A stretch of 64,000 bases of DNA, taken from contig NC_051104.1 of NCBI RefSeq assembly GCF_901709675.1, positions 2,773,501 to 2,837,500 on the forward strand, in the 5' to 3' direction. A program made the position numbers and the translations under genes. This DNA comes from Syngnathus acus (taxonomy: Eukaryota > Chordata > Actinopteri > Syngnathiformes > Syngnathidae). Positions 22,031 to 35,164 of this stretch are shown here, in pieces. The notes beneath the pieces are model-generated. The model made no database searches and was not told where the DNA came from. It saw nothing but the letters and a program-made list of their open reading frames with translations. Within the stretch, counting starts at the first letter, position 1. Every line of letters starts with the position of its first letter.

Positions 22031-23840
22031 TTTGACTGTCAATGTCCACTCAAAGCCAGAATTTCTCAGAATTACACGGTTACATGTTGCTCAAGCTGAT
22101 TCTGGGCCAGTGACCAATTGCTCACCTTTGTCTAAGTTTGTGATATGTTCTAGAATATCTGCACGGCTTGGAAAACCTAATTAGCGACTTCTTAAAATAT
22201 GATAATGCCAGCGAAGTAATAATAATACTAATAGCGCCGTTAGCGTATGGGCCCTATCCATCAACGGAACTAATAATCCTCCTCTTCATTCTCAACTTCC
22301 TCCTCCGAGCTGCAGAGTTGTGATAAACACACGTTGAGACATGCAGACTTCCACGCGCCGATACAATCGACCCAGTGACAGATTGCGCCGCCCACCCATC
22401 ACGTCTCATCTGAACCCCCCCCCCCCCCCCCCACAAACACACACACACCTCTGGGATGAATTACCACACGGCTCACAAGTGCCAACAATTACCTAAATAG
22501 GCTGAGGATTGATCTACGCAGAACTAAGTGGGGGATCGACTGTTTGTTGGGGTAAATATAAAAGATGTCATGTTGACAGAATTAAAAAGGAGGGAAGCTA
22601 CGCCACATCAATGTGTTCATTTTATATGCAGGCCTATCCGATTAGTGCCCTCGTCTTTGGATGGCTGCTCCACATTAGCCGCAAAAAAAACAAAAACAAA
22701 TGTCGTCTATTCCACATGAGACCAACTAAAAACAAAATAACGCCATTTAATAAAATATTCATGCGGTTATCAAACTGATAAACAGATTGAGGACATTTGT
22801 TGACAGAAATCAACCAATTCAATTCATCTTTCTGAAAAAAAAATCCTGTCTATGCATCTCATAATCATCATCAGACAAAGACACTCGGCAGCCGAGGTGC
22901 CAGAAATGTCGGCATGGCGGTAAAGATGATTTAACGATGACTTTCGTGACAGCGAAGGATAAAAGTCCCCCCTCACCCACCCAAACCTACGTGTGGTGTG
23001 CCTGACTAATTTCCAATCCAGCGGACATCCACGTATCCCAACCTTGTGTCTGTATCACAAACCTATCCTTTAAGATAAATGCTGCCATAAATTAGAGTGC
23101 ATAGCTGAACGAGTATGTTTAAAAAAAAAACGCCGACCTATCACAGGGAGCAGGTGGCAGTCTTGTGGATTTAGGGAGCGTGGACATTGCCAATGTTGGA
23201 AGAAGATAAACAGATGTTAACACATGGTGCCTAGATCCCTGCTGAGGGTTTATGTTTGAATGAAAACAGACATGTCGGAAAAGCCACAGGAAATATGTCA
23301 CTATGGTTCAAAGGAGCCTTGCAGGGACATTTCCAGGCGGGGATCATAAATGTAGATATGTCTACCCACAAAAGAAATCATGCCTGAAAAGTCACAGGAG
23401 ATCTGGTATTGTTCTTAGAGGTCGGTAGAAGTTGAAAAGAAGCTTGGACTGGCACGGAGCACAAAAAAAATGATCGAAAGCCCGAGGCCATCGGCATCAT
23501 CTTACCGTTCCTCATCACGTCATCCTCTACGCAACTTTCTCACCCGCAACGGGGGCTGTACTTTATTGTCAGTAGGTGGACTCTTTTGTTCCTTGCGGAA
23601 AAATAACCCATCGCACTCTTGTCAACATGAAACATGACAACTCGTCATATTTTCCCGTCATTCAGCCCCTCGGTAAGAGAGTCAAGGAAGTCCTTTCTCT
23701 TTACGATGTCACGCAAGCTGAGCGTCCTTGTCTTCTGTCTTCAAGGTTAAGCTTCTAATGAATAATACGCAGTATATTCCGAAAAACACGGCATACATTA
23801 CACAGGCGGTCAGTTCACTCATCAGGCGACTGGTCATGGT
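22031..23840. other. intergenic with poly-C/CA tract
   Basis: A long C run followed by (CA)n occupies 22414-22449. The rest is unique AT-rich sequence without a supported gene. Confidence 0.4.
22414..22449. repeat. poly-C plus (CA)n simple repeat
   Basis: Some eighteen consecutive C, then ACAAACACACACACACC. Prone to slippage and sequencing error. Confidence 0.85.
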
Positions 23841-23879
23841 TGAGTCTTCACTGTGTCCCAAGGGCACACCGTGGACTCA

Positions 23880-24030
23880 GGACGACGTGTCCCACTTCTG
23901 ACATGATTATGCTAAAATATTTGCATTCAAATTCGCTCAGTGCATCTCTAAGAAGCATGCAAGGCATCAAAAAGATGGGCCCTAAGACTGAGCCTTGAGG
24001 AACCCCACAGGAAAGAGGTACAGACATTGC
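23880..24030 (-). mobile_element. LINE reverse-transcriptase remnant (L2-like)
   Basis: The minus strand reads LSCGVPQGSVLGPIF near 24016-23970, then a degraded run of hydrophobic residues where L2-type enzymes have the segment leading to YADD. No YADD is visible. This is the same conserved block as at 15020 but on the opposite strand, so the two are independent fragments. Confidence 0.65.
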
Positions 24031-24055
24031 CAAAAACCACAAGAAATGATGTTCA

Positions 24056-24250
24056 ATGGTACCTCTACTTATGAACTTAATTGGTTCCACGATTGGGCTT
24101 GTAAGTAGAAACGTTTGTAAGTAGAAGCAACGTTTCCCATAGGAATCAATGTAAAAGCAAATAATGCGTACTGGACTATCCCAAAAGTTACAATTTTCGC
24201 CCTATTAGTCTATGTAACACACAGAAAACCAAAAGAACAGTTTTATTTGT
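24056..24250. mobile_element. fragment of a GGTACCTCTACTTA-type DNA transposon
   Basis: Starts GGTACCTCTACTTATGAA and continues with GTAAGTAGAAACG and GTAAGTAGAAGC repeats, a pattern known from short vertebrate DNA transposons. No matching right end is visible, so the boundary at 24250 is a guess. Confidence 0.4.
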
Positions 24251-27250
24251 GCTTTTTCAAACCTTTATAACAAAAACTAAACATCACTTTATTCTTGAAC
24301 TAACTTTGCTTGGGGGGGAACCTGTTTTAATTTTCTACATTTGCTAAAAATACCCCGAGAAGACAGAAAAAGTGAATGAATTATTGCATGCTTTCACGTA
24401 TTCCCTGCAATGTGCTCTCTCACGTACTCGTTACTTTTTGGTGCTATTATTAAGTTTTCCGACTGCGTGAGTGGTCATTGAACGCACCTCGTACAGAACG
24501 CGAGTGAGAACCGGTGTGACGGTTCGGAAGTCGATTTCCAGTTCTAGCAGGTTCCTCCGGTGTGCCGTGTCACAATGTGAGGTTGCACAGGAAGCGAAGC
24601 TGAAGAGATTGCTTCTCAATCAAGCTCTCGGAGCAAGTGAATAATTGAAAGGCAGGATAGCTTTCCAGGTGACATCAGTGTGAGTCTGCTTTGAATGTTT
24701 GGAGACTCCCGGCGTTAGGCCTTCTTTGCTTCAGTAGGCGTACATGTTCCTTAAATAGGCTGATGGGTCAAACACTTGCCTAGCGGACCTCCTGGCATGG
24801 AGGCCAGTTACGCCAGTTCTGCTCTGTACAAACACCTCCGTGTGTCCGCAAGGAGAAGCGCCGTCCTCTTGTTTAAACAGGGGAAATGTGTTTGCTGTAC
24901 GGAAGGTGTGGGCGGAGAGAATTTTTCATTTTTTTTTTCCCTCGCCTGCCGTTCTCCTCATCAGTCTCATCCACTCTGACAAGCTTCCCAGCGAGTGTGT
25001 TCAGAGGCCTTTCTGTACGGGCTACAAAGAACACGTGAAAATCAATGAGGTTTAGATAAGCTGGCTATCAATCGTGACATCTCCTCTTCATCTTCTCCTT
25101 CACTCTGCAACAGAACAAACACACGCCTGCCAGACATTCGAGTTTGTCTCGCTGCTTGTACGCATCACATCAGAGCGTGTCGACGAGGCGGGGGAGTTCG
25201 ACCATACGTGTTGCGAATGGGATTGTGGGTAATTCGGAAGGCTGCCCTGACTGAGATTTGAAACTTTTTGAAAGACCTTCCGTTTTGCGCTCCCCTTTCA
25301 CACCGGTCGACTGGTCCCAAAGGCCTCGGAGCTGATTGACCGGGTGTGGAGGTGAAACAGCTGCAACACACCAAAAAAGCTATGATCTAATTTGCTGAGG
25401 TGGGATCAACTTGTCAGATGGGACCTCATCGCTCCACTGGCACTCTCAGCTTGTTTATCGCAACGGCAGGCAGGAAGAGAGCGCTCGCCGCCAAATGTCA
25501 CGGCTGGCTTGTTGTCTCCACTTCCTCGTCACTCCCTCGCTCTCGTCTGCTTGGCGGCGTTCCCGCCGGGCGAGCGTCCTCCTCTCGTGACCCCCGCGCG
25601 ACATCCTCAAGGTGCGTCTGCCGAGCGTGTCGACACGAATCACGCTGCGAGAGCGGCAAACACAACGGGGCGCCCGCTGAGCGCCGTTTGTGTCTCTGTT
25701 TGTTTGTGGGCATGAAATTGGGATTGCCAGTGTTTGGCTTCCATTTGGCTCGCTGATAAAGTCTTACTGTGAAGAAGGGCTTTTATTTCTGTGCTTTCCT
25801 CCCATGCAACCTGAAATCTCCCAGCGCAGATCACAAAGCACAGCAGCCTTTTTTTTTTTTGCTTTTTCTTTCGCCTGATCATTGCAGCGTGAGAATCCGC
25901 CATTAACGAGTATCCCGACAGGAGAGGGGGGGGAGGCAATCTTGTGACTTTTTCCAAGGTGATGATCTTGAGTCTGTGACAGGATTTCACGTAAACTACT
26001 TGAAAGAATTTCGATGACTCACTGTCATAGGCCATTACATTTTGGTGAAGTTATTTGATTTGGGATTGTGGATACTCAATTTCTGTGGAAGGTTTTTCTA
26101 TGGCGGCAAAGCTCTACTTTTCCATAAGAAAGGGTTATGGCCTGATCACATTAAGCTCCGCCCGCTCGCTTCAACATTGTTATTGACTTAGGGCAAGTCC
26201 ATCCCGAATTTAGACAAATATTCACACCTCTGGAGAGTTGCCAGTCTTCTGAATTTAAAATGGATGGCTATGGTTTGTGTTACCTGGGCAACAAACCCCA
26301 CAAGCACGGGGAAGAAAATCTTCATGGGGACAGCCGGGGCCAAGACTTTGAGACAAATATTTCAATTCTTCTTTAGTTTTTTTTATTTGAAGTTTGCTGG
26401 CAGTCTGCGCTGTCCTGAGGCGGAATTCATCTACATTATTGTGATGTGTAGTCCTAAGAAGGTTCCAACCTTTTTGAAATCCACATGACGTGAGGTGCTG
26501 TGTTGTCTTATGTCCTCATTAGCATTTGTCTTTCCAGTGTTTTTTTTTTTTTCCTCCCCTTTTCCTGCAGCATCTCCGCAGTAAAAAGGATGACAGGTTG
26601 TCCTTTGAGCGGGGGACTCTCATTAAGTCCATCCACAATGAACCTTTGTCTGGCTGCTCTTCCATTGTTCTGTTTTTCTTTTCTATTTTTGTTCACGGCA
26701 TGCGAGCTCACGCTCCCAACCACCGCGCAGGTCACAACTTTCCGCTCCCCGTCGTTAATTTAGCTTAATCTGTGCGAGAGTCGAGGCAAAAGATGAAGCT
26801 GATTGCTCACCAGAGACCCTCATTTCTTTTTCCAGGGTAGGTGGTGGGTGCAATTAGAAAACTTAAATAGGCAAAGTTTGAAAAAGTTAGCGTGTTGATT
26901 GCATAGGGTTTCTGTTGTTTTCCAAAGACTTTCCCAGGCGGCGTAATCACCTTGCTAATATGCGCAGCCTTTTATCCTGACAGTCGCATTAATCAAGTGG
27001 TGCTGCCGAGCGAGCGCAGATGATTGGGGCAATAAGTGGTGCGTGTCATCCAAACAGCCATTAAGTGTTTGGACACTACACCTCCATTACCGTGCCGACC
27101 GGGCTGCCGCGCTGTTTGACACCAATCCCTCCCTCTCCCGTTCATCGCACGCATCCGGTCGAGCGGGTCATTTGGGGAAAAAAAAAATTCAACGACTGAT
27201 GGCACCAACAACTTTTCTTTTCAGCATGCAGATAAAGAAATCTTGCCCAA
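24251..27250. other. intergenic, no gene recognised
   Basis: Includes GC-rich 25480-25680, which has overlapping open frames on both strands but no family resemblance, and T runs at 25849 and 26541. Nothing can be assigned. Confidence 0.4.
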
Positions 27251-27254
27251 TTTT

Positions 27255-27450
27255 TGGATTGATTGATCCATTTTATTTCGAGCTTAAAAACAGAAAAAGA
27301 TATCAGTAAAATATAAAAGGAAAAAGAAAACAGGACAAAATATCCCAAGGAAGTCGTAAATAACTTAAACAACAACAATTAGGACAGCTCGAAAAGGAGT
27401 AGGAAGAAGTTAAAGAACTTTTCAAATCCTACCCCCTATCTCTTTTATCT
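27255..27450 (-). mobile_element. LINE 3' tail (L2/CR1-like)
   Basis: On the minus strand the segment reads from a TTCTTCCTACTCCTTTTCGA block to GCTCGAAATAAAATGGATC, the usual 3' end of teleost L2-like LINEs with its AATAAA-like terminus. The 5' part is absent. An AT-rich stretch of AATAATC words follows to 27610. Confidence 0.5.
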
Positions 27451-29815
27451 ATTCATAATACAAATTTTTCTATATAATAGAAAAATAATTATATACCACA
27501 CACATTACTACACTTATGTAATAATGCACAATAATCAGAACAATAATACCATGTGCTAAAATGCAATAATCTGAATAATCTATAATAATCAATGATATAA
27601 TCATCAATAAATTATGATTGTGACCTGAGCATCTGACAGTTCCTGCCTATGCTGGAGTAACCTTTGATTTGTTTTGCAAAATGAAAAGCAGAACCATTAA
27701 AGATATTAGAAGGAAATACTTTGAAGGGTAAAACTCTGGAATTGGTCAGTCCCGCAACTTCCCTGACGCAATTGTCCAGTCCCGCAATTTCCCTGAAGTA
27801 CAAAATTAGAATGCGGGGATAAAATTGCCAGCAGGAGAAAACATGGCAGATTAAACTCATCTGTCTGCCTGAAAATTGGCTCGCAAAGGAAACAAACGGC
27901 CACTACACGGGTTGATGGGAGCCATTCGTCAGGGAAGATTGAGGAGGCACTGTGAAGATGGCCCACATCTCCATAAATCATGTTGACAATTGACTTGAAC
28001 TGCAAGTCCGCCATAAACAGCCCATGTAGAACCCCCCCCCCCCCTCCCCTCCAATTGCTCAGTCCCCGCTGGCAGACTTAAAGAAAATGATGCATTGTGC
28101 AATGTTACTTGCATGTTAATTTAAAGCGATAAAGGGAATTTTACTTGTTACATTATTTGTCCCGTATTTTATATCTACACTTATCTCTGCGCACAGCCCA
28201 TTTTGTTTGACGACTTGACTAAATCTCTTATTTTCTATACCTGCGCCATCTGTCTTTTCAAAATGGTTGCCTTTACAAAGATAAAAATGTTTGCTTTTGA
28301 CGGAGAGAGCTATTCAGCGTCAAACAATACACCGCTCCCCTGGAGTTCAAACAGCAGAAATGTGTCATATAACAGTGAACGCTTTACAATTGCGTTGACA
28401 GTTGCAATTCTAAATATTTGTTTTTATCTTTTTGTTCTTCGGTGGAATATTTTGCTCAATGTCAAACCATTGTGTCGAAAAAAAAAGGCTTGGAGGGGCG
28501 GGGGGGCTGCTTTTTCTTGACATTATTGGTAGATTTCATTTTATATTCGTATGACAGTTTTTGAAAAGTGCGCCCGCTTTGTCGAAGCACGCCAGCACAG
28601 ACGTGTTGATGAGTGATTTTTTTTTACAGCAGCGGGGCATGTGAGCTTTCGGGGGCTCAGCATGTGGCGTTTGCGTGACTTCCGCCAGATGTTGACTCCA
28701 GCGTCGCACAAATGACAAACCTTGACAAATCCACCATCCAACACTCGGCGGGCTTCCGCTTTGCTTTGTTTGCACACTCCGTCGTCGCCGCCTGGCGTGT
28801 CGCATCACACGCTTCTCGTGCGTCAACACCAACCACTTTTAACACCAGCCACAAAACATGTCAGCTAATAACAAAAAAAGAAATAACATTTACACGAGAG
28901 ATTAGTCAACCGTCTACCTCCGGAGAGCTCATTTCGATCACTTGTTTATTTTAATAAACTTTGTGTCGGCTCACAATAAGTCAATAACTCTGAATCAAGA
29001 ATACATGATTGCACTTGATCAGAAACACGAAAAAACACGTATTCTTAGATAGACAGAAACTGAAAATCAGCAAAAGATTTGCTGAAGGCAATGAATGTTT
29101 TTAAATTGTCTGGCTGTGCTGTTCCATAAATAGTGAAGAATTTAAATCAAAAATAGTAGTCGTAGTTTTCCCAAAACGCATAGGCTTGTCTAATATGAGC
29201 AACAAATTCACTTCACAGGTGCTTCAAAATTCAACAAGTTAGCTAAAAATCCGTCAACTGCCGACGATAGACCTTGTAAAGGTGCGAAGCGTGTATGTGA
29301 ACGTGCTTTTGTGTGCTCCTCATGTTTCTCTTCCCGTGTCCCTGCGGGCTGTCTCGTAAGATGCGATTGTGTTTCGCTGTCATTGTGATACCCGCGCGTT
29401 ACAAATTGAAAAGGATCGTGAGAGCTGGGAACTTCTCCCGAGGTTATCTTTTATAGGCGGACAAAGCAAACCCGTGTTGGTGGGAGAATATTCAAAAGGA
29501 ATTCTGATCCGACAAGACAACCTTGGGGACAAGTACAAGCAAATACTCCATGGGACTATTTGTACAAATTGAGGCAAACCTTGGTGCTCAAGGACCATAA
29601 AAAAGATTTTGAGGGAAAAACAACAAATATGATACTGGGTCGGATGAATGATTGGAGTGGGCCCCATGTTGTCCGTATGCCATACTTTGGCCACCTCAGT
29701 AATAAAGGCTAACCACAGCTCCATAATAAAACAGTTTTCCTTTTACATGTGTCCTTGAGGACTTGAATGGAAGCAGGAAAGTGAATCAATGCCAATTAAT
29801 TCGGCAGTGGAGGTC
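27451..29815. other. intergenic, no gene recognised
   Basis: A 28-bp spaced duplication of CAGTCCCGCAAYTTCCCTGA occurs at about 27747 and 27777. A C run lies at 28030-28045. AT-rich 28090-28150 carries ATTGTGCAAT (C/EBP-like) and TTGCAT words. No gene. Confidence 0.4.
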
Positions 29816-29819
29816 CTGG

Positions 29820-29857
29820 TGTCTATTACTGGATGTAATTACTTGATGTAATAGACA
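29820..29857. repeat. 10-bp inverted repeat around a TAATTAC core
   Basis: TGTCTATTAC and GTAATAGACA form perfect arms separated by 18 bp, with a further GTAATTAC in the loop. Possibly a paired homeodomain site or a small MITE relic. Confidence 0.4.
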
Positions 29858-32800
29858 GAGCCACTGCCTGCGTCACTGATTGCTTTCTTTAGACCGGCCA
29901 GTCGGTAAGCTTGTAGTTCATTGAAGCAGCTGCTTCATTCGAATGGAAACCCACAAATGCGCATCAGCCTTTGAGGACTTGGTACCTACTTGATCCAAGT
30001 AGGGAGCTTAACAAAGACAACAAAAACATGACCATGTACCTTTGAGTCTGTTTGAGGTGGCCAAACACAAAGTCTCAAAGCTTCTCAAACCGTCTTTCAA
30101 GTACTCCAGCCGAACGCTGATGTTCTTTTTGATTTTTCTGCTTGAGCTGGAGTTGCAACATAAGCCCGGAGGTAAGTTGCTCCATCCTCAGTCTCCAAAG
30201 CTTGCGCAACTGCTGTGGAAAAGCTCACAAAAAACCCACCGCACCACTTCATCATTGTGCCCGACAAGCCCCTGAGTATGTTTCATCTGCCATCGCCATG
30301 GCAACATGCGCGACACCACGCCAGGGTGTCCAATAACAAAAAGAATCATCAAAGGAAGCCGAGACAACGGGAGGTTACGTGACAGATGTACAGACGACAG
30401 CCACCTCCAGATTGATGGAAGACAAACCAGCATTCACGATAAATTCTTCATCTGCAAGGAACCTAAATGCATGTTTTTGGAATGCCGTAGAAAAACCCCA
30501 CACAAGCCCTGGAACAACAAGTAGGCTTCATACCAAAGGTAAAATTCAAACCCAGGACTTGTGAGGCAGACTTTCCAGGTAGACTGCCGCTTAAAAGTTC
30601 TTCTGCCATTCCAATTGGAGTACTTAAAAGATCCAGAAGCAGCTCCAAAACTCCAGGTTCGAGCTTGGTCTTACGTTACCTCGTCTCTCAAATATTCAGT
30701 GAGAAGAACAAGAAATGCGCCTAACAGTACGCTGACCCCTGAAACTCCCGTTTAGTATTCAGCACGATGCTTCCAGAAAGTGTTGATGCCTCAACAGCAT
30801 CATTAGGCCAAGTGAATCCGGCACGGCGGGAGGTCGGATGGGGGCCGGGGGTGGGGGATAGCGGGGTCACGTCGATGCCTCATGAATCAACCGCACAATG
30901 AAATCTTTCTCCTAAGAACCGGCGGACTTGGCAGAGCTGCGTGCTGTCTCAGAGGCTACGAAATACAAATTCTGCTACCCCATTTGGCTGTAGTTAGCGA
31001 GCTCCTGACCGCGTCTTCCTCCCTCCGCCGGACGCACCCCATGGCTACGATCCACTACCCCCCCCCCCCACCAAATAATTCGCCTTAGTCACTTTCTCCA
31101 ACTGCTGAAAGGCTCATCTTTTGACATGATTAACAAAATAAGATGGTGTTACCTTTTAAGAACTGGATGCTGAACTTCTCATCTTCTTCCTCTCAAGAAC
31201 AAACCAATAGCACCTTCTCCTTTCCTCGTCGCTCCTCAAATGTGAGAGAAAGTAACATTCACAGTTGAAGATGCACACTTCCTCTCGCTGCCTCGCCTCC
31301 GCCTGCACTGACTGCCTTGCCGGCGCTCTTCATGCTCCTCCTGCCCCTCCTGCCCACCCCCCCCCCCCTTCTGTAACCCTGCCGCTGCTCGCCTCATGAA
31401 TGTTTAGACACGCCAATTGCTTCTGAAAGGTACCAAATTAACCCGAAGGATTGGAAATTTGCTCACTTTTCCCCACTTTTTAGATTGTTCCGAAGGCTCT
31501 CCCTCTCTCCACCACATCACCGTGGCCGTGACCTGGTTGAGAGGTGCAATCGCAACTTGGCAAAGCGAGAGCCTGCTTCTCGGACGCTCGCTGCAGACCA
31601 GCGTGAGGAAATGAACAAACATGAGGATTATACAGAAATATGTTTGATAAATAAGTAAATGTTTACTACCCGCGGCCCTCCTCTGATAAATCATTTATCG
31701 TCTGCAAATGAGTCAAATCTGCTAAACAAATTGAATCATTAGGCGTCAACTCACGAGCTTAAAAAAAAAGCTAAGAAAAAAAATGCAAAAATGTTCAAGT
31801 TAAGTCTGTGCAGTCTGTCTGTTAACAGAAGATTGGCCAAATAAACGAGTGATTCCGGGCATCACAACCCTTTGACGTCACAAATCCTCAAATAGATCAC
31901 CCACCATCGGCGCCATGCTCCGTCTACAATTTAAGTCGTCGGAAAAATCGATTTCCTGTCAGGGCCCATTTGGATGTATTAGCCACGGAATTCATTGAAA
32001 TGACAGTTTCAGACCAAAATGGATGATTTCCTATTTCTTTTCCAACGTGGGTCCTTGAGATTTTTCAGAGAATCGCAATTTTGGGCCTAACTGGTGACGA
32101 GCTAATTTTTTCCAACTTCCCAGGAATACTCTCAATTATCATCAAAATTTCAAACTCTGCTCTGGCTTAACTAAAAAGCAAAGGATACAAAACTCTGTTG
32201 CCCATCTGTCAAAGATGCCATCTTTCAATTTAGGCTGATTAGATGAATTCCCTAGTCGGAAATCATCAAAGTTCAAGTACTGGAATTCAGTCATGACTGT
32301 ATTAAAGCAAAATGGCTGACATGGAGACCCTCAGAATAGCAATTTCTTCCAAGTGATGTTGGAGTAGGGGTCTACAAATAAAGCTCCTGTTTCTGCTAAG
32401 TAGGGACGAGCTTCTTAGTGGCCCGTGTCCAACGTCTTGCGTTCTGCCGCATTGTCTCCATTGTTCTCAAGGAAGCTCCCTGGAGTCGCACTCGGGATGT
32501 GCTAGCAACGCACCGTTAGCTTCCGGGCTCTGCGCCAAGTCCACTTAACGACACCACTCAGGTAAAAATGGATGAAGGTCTTACTTTTGCCAACATGTAC
32601 AAAAAATGTTTTGACAATGGAAACAAAAAAGAAAAGAGCATCAGAACTGCTCGGAATAAACGTCAGGCACAATGTCCAAATTGGTGATTTTTGGATTGTG
32701 GGAGGAAGCTGGAGTAGTCAGAGAAAGCCCCCGCCGGCAGGGCGGCTGAAAATAGCCACAGCGCTGCGCTATATCAGCATCACGGAAAAATTCGATTGCT

Positions 32801-34500
32801 AAATATTCCATCTCAACAGTGACCCTAAACAGTACAACAGGAAGTGAACAGATGGATTTTCGCCAAGAAACTTTTACGGAACACAAGTTGGGCATTACAG
32901 ACGTGCCCTGGAGGATGCGGAACAGTTTGGGCATCCATGGCTAGTTTTCCGTGACGCCAAGCCACAAGACTTCTTCCCTCAAGTCCTAAGGCACAATACT
33001 AACATGTTGGATATCGATCGTCCATGCTCTCATGTTGATTTTAATCGCCTGCCTGGCAACTGGTGGAAGCGGCGCGTCAGGAATGAGAAGGAATTAAGAG
33101 CAAAAAAATAAAAAATACAATGTGCGCCTTAAGCGGACTTGTATTGTCGGCAATCAGCTTGAAGCACCACAGCAAATCGATAGACACAAAACACAACCAC
33201 GGGCGATCCAGCCTGGCGGTGGTGATTTTTTATTTTTTTTCTTCCTTGAATGTTGTTTGACAAAAACAAGTGTGAAATGTTGGCGAGTATAAACTACACA
33301 GCTAGAGGACATCGATGGGATTATGTTAACAAGGCGGCCATCTGCATGCTGGCAACCCTTTCTCAATGGAAGCAATTCAAATAGATCACAAGGCTATGGA
33401 TTTTATTTTTAAGCCTGATGTGCTAAAAAAAACAGACGAAGAAGTGAAAAAAGGTCTCGGGATTGGACTTGATTCCCGTGATGCTTTGTGACTAGACTCC
33501 CTTTCATGCAGTCAGCCCGGTGAGCCATTGATTTCTGGGCTTTAGCCTCAGGAGATGAGACAGTTTGCATGTTTGGCCTCCAGGACCCATAAATCACATT
33601 GATCAGCTGCCATAATAAGGCCATGCCAACACAACCCCAACAGAGGCTTTAGAAAACAATTAGAGACAAAGAAGAAGAAGCATTAAGGAGGTCAAAAGGC
33701 TTGTGACTCTTAAGCCAATACATTCATTAGTATTACTCTAATAATCCATAGGTGGCTTGGAGAAAAGTATTGGGACATCTCCATGAAGACTAAAGGAAGA
33801 ATATGTGACAGCGTTTTCTATTTTTGGAAAATCTTTAATGTCTGGTCACCAAACTCATCCAAATATACCTTTGCAATAGAAAAGGAGCTCGGCCAAAATC
33901 TCTAAATTGGAAGCATACAATCGTCCGAGACTAAATCGATTTACTCGAGCATGTCGCACCGAGTTTGTTCAAGTTTTTTGAATTGTTGTCAAAAGTTTGT
34001 CAAAGGTGTCAACGCCGAATGCATGATTGATGTGTTTTGACCGTCTTCTCGGCCAGCGTGGCATTTATTTTTAACAATCACTAAGTATTCTGTATGTTGC
34101 TCTTGCCCTGATGAATAATTTGAGTTGCCGGTGAAGCGAAACATTGAGAACTTGACCGCGGGGCGGCGGAGCCTCCGAAGAGAAGCGAGCGGTTTGATCT
34201 TGACCGGCTTTTACAGCTAATCTATCTCCAACGCGAACGCGCAATTGCATGTCAGTCAGCGGGTTGGTGGAGTGGATTGTCTCGTAGTTGCTCTGTAAAA
34301 GACGCGTGAGTGCTTCCCAGGTGGGTTTTTTGCGGGAGGATGCACAACAAATCCCACGCGGACCAATGAAAGAATGCAATTTAAAGCTGGATTGAAAGTA
34401 CAGATCTCCAAGTTCCTCCGATTGTCGAACTGCATCACAAAGAAGCACGTTTTATTTGTCCGCCATCATGAAAGCAGATATAGTGACGACAAGTCATGCG
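29858..34500. other. intergenic, no gene recognised
   Basis: Largely unique sequence. A C run lies at 31058-31071. Forkhead-like words (TGTTTGATAAATAAG, AAATGTTTAC) cluster at 31640-31665 in a repeat-free stretch. No protein gene, tRNA or snRNA was found. Confidence 0.35.
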
Positions 34501-34511
34501 GATGACCTCAT

Positions 34512-35164
34512 TAACTGTTTCCGGATCTCGGTTTTCGACCACAATCCGTTCCAGAAGGCGGTTCGAGAAGCGAAACGTTCGAATTCCGAATCTATTCTTC
34601 CCATTACAAATAATGGAAAGAATTTTAACCCGTTCCAAGACTAAAAAAAACAGAATTCTTTAAGCATTTTTTCATTTGCGCATTTTTGTCCGATCGCGCA
34701 ACTGCAGCGCACCGCCGAACGCGCAACCGTAGCGCGCCGCCGACGCGCAACTGCACCGCGCTGGTCGCATTATTGTGACATAGTCCTCACTGAAATTTAG
34801 AAAATATTTTTTAAAGTCCTGATGTACTTTCCAAAATTTAAGTGGACCTCAGTGCGCAGGGAGCTTAATTTGGTCCGATCGCGCAACCGCAGCGCGCCGG
34901 GCGCTCACTGTCGCATTGCTTTCTTTGGAGGCATGATTAGGGGTTAATACAATCCTCAAAGTAACGAAAATATAATAACAACGGAGTCAGTCGGCATCCG
35001 GGCCGCGTGGTCGGGTTTTCTCGGGTCCTCTCGGCTCATCTCGCGAGGTTCGACCTCCGAAATTTGTTTGACAACCGAAGCAAAAAAATCGTGATTTTTT
35101 TTTTTTGTTTTGTTCGAATTCCGATTTGAGAACCGGGACGTTCGAAAACCGAGGTTTGACTGTA
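34512..35164. mobile_element. TTCGAA-arm MITE with internal GC repeats
   Basis: The right arm (35113-35164) reads GTTCGAATTCCGATTTGAG then CGTTCGAAAACCGAGG, ending TTTGACTGTA. The left arm near 34526-34590 carries the inverse, CTCGGTTTTCGA through GTTCGAATTCCGAA. Between them, at 34690-34770 and 34875-34910, is a repeated word CGCGCAACYGCAGCGC. No transposase frame. Confidence 0.6.

Noticed and set aside
30540-30570. tRNA or SINE B-box (minus GGGTTTGAAT)
   Set aside because: No matching A-box or cloverleaf was found at the right distance.
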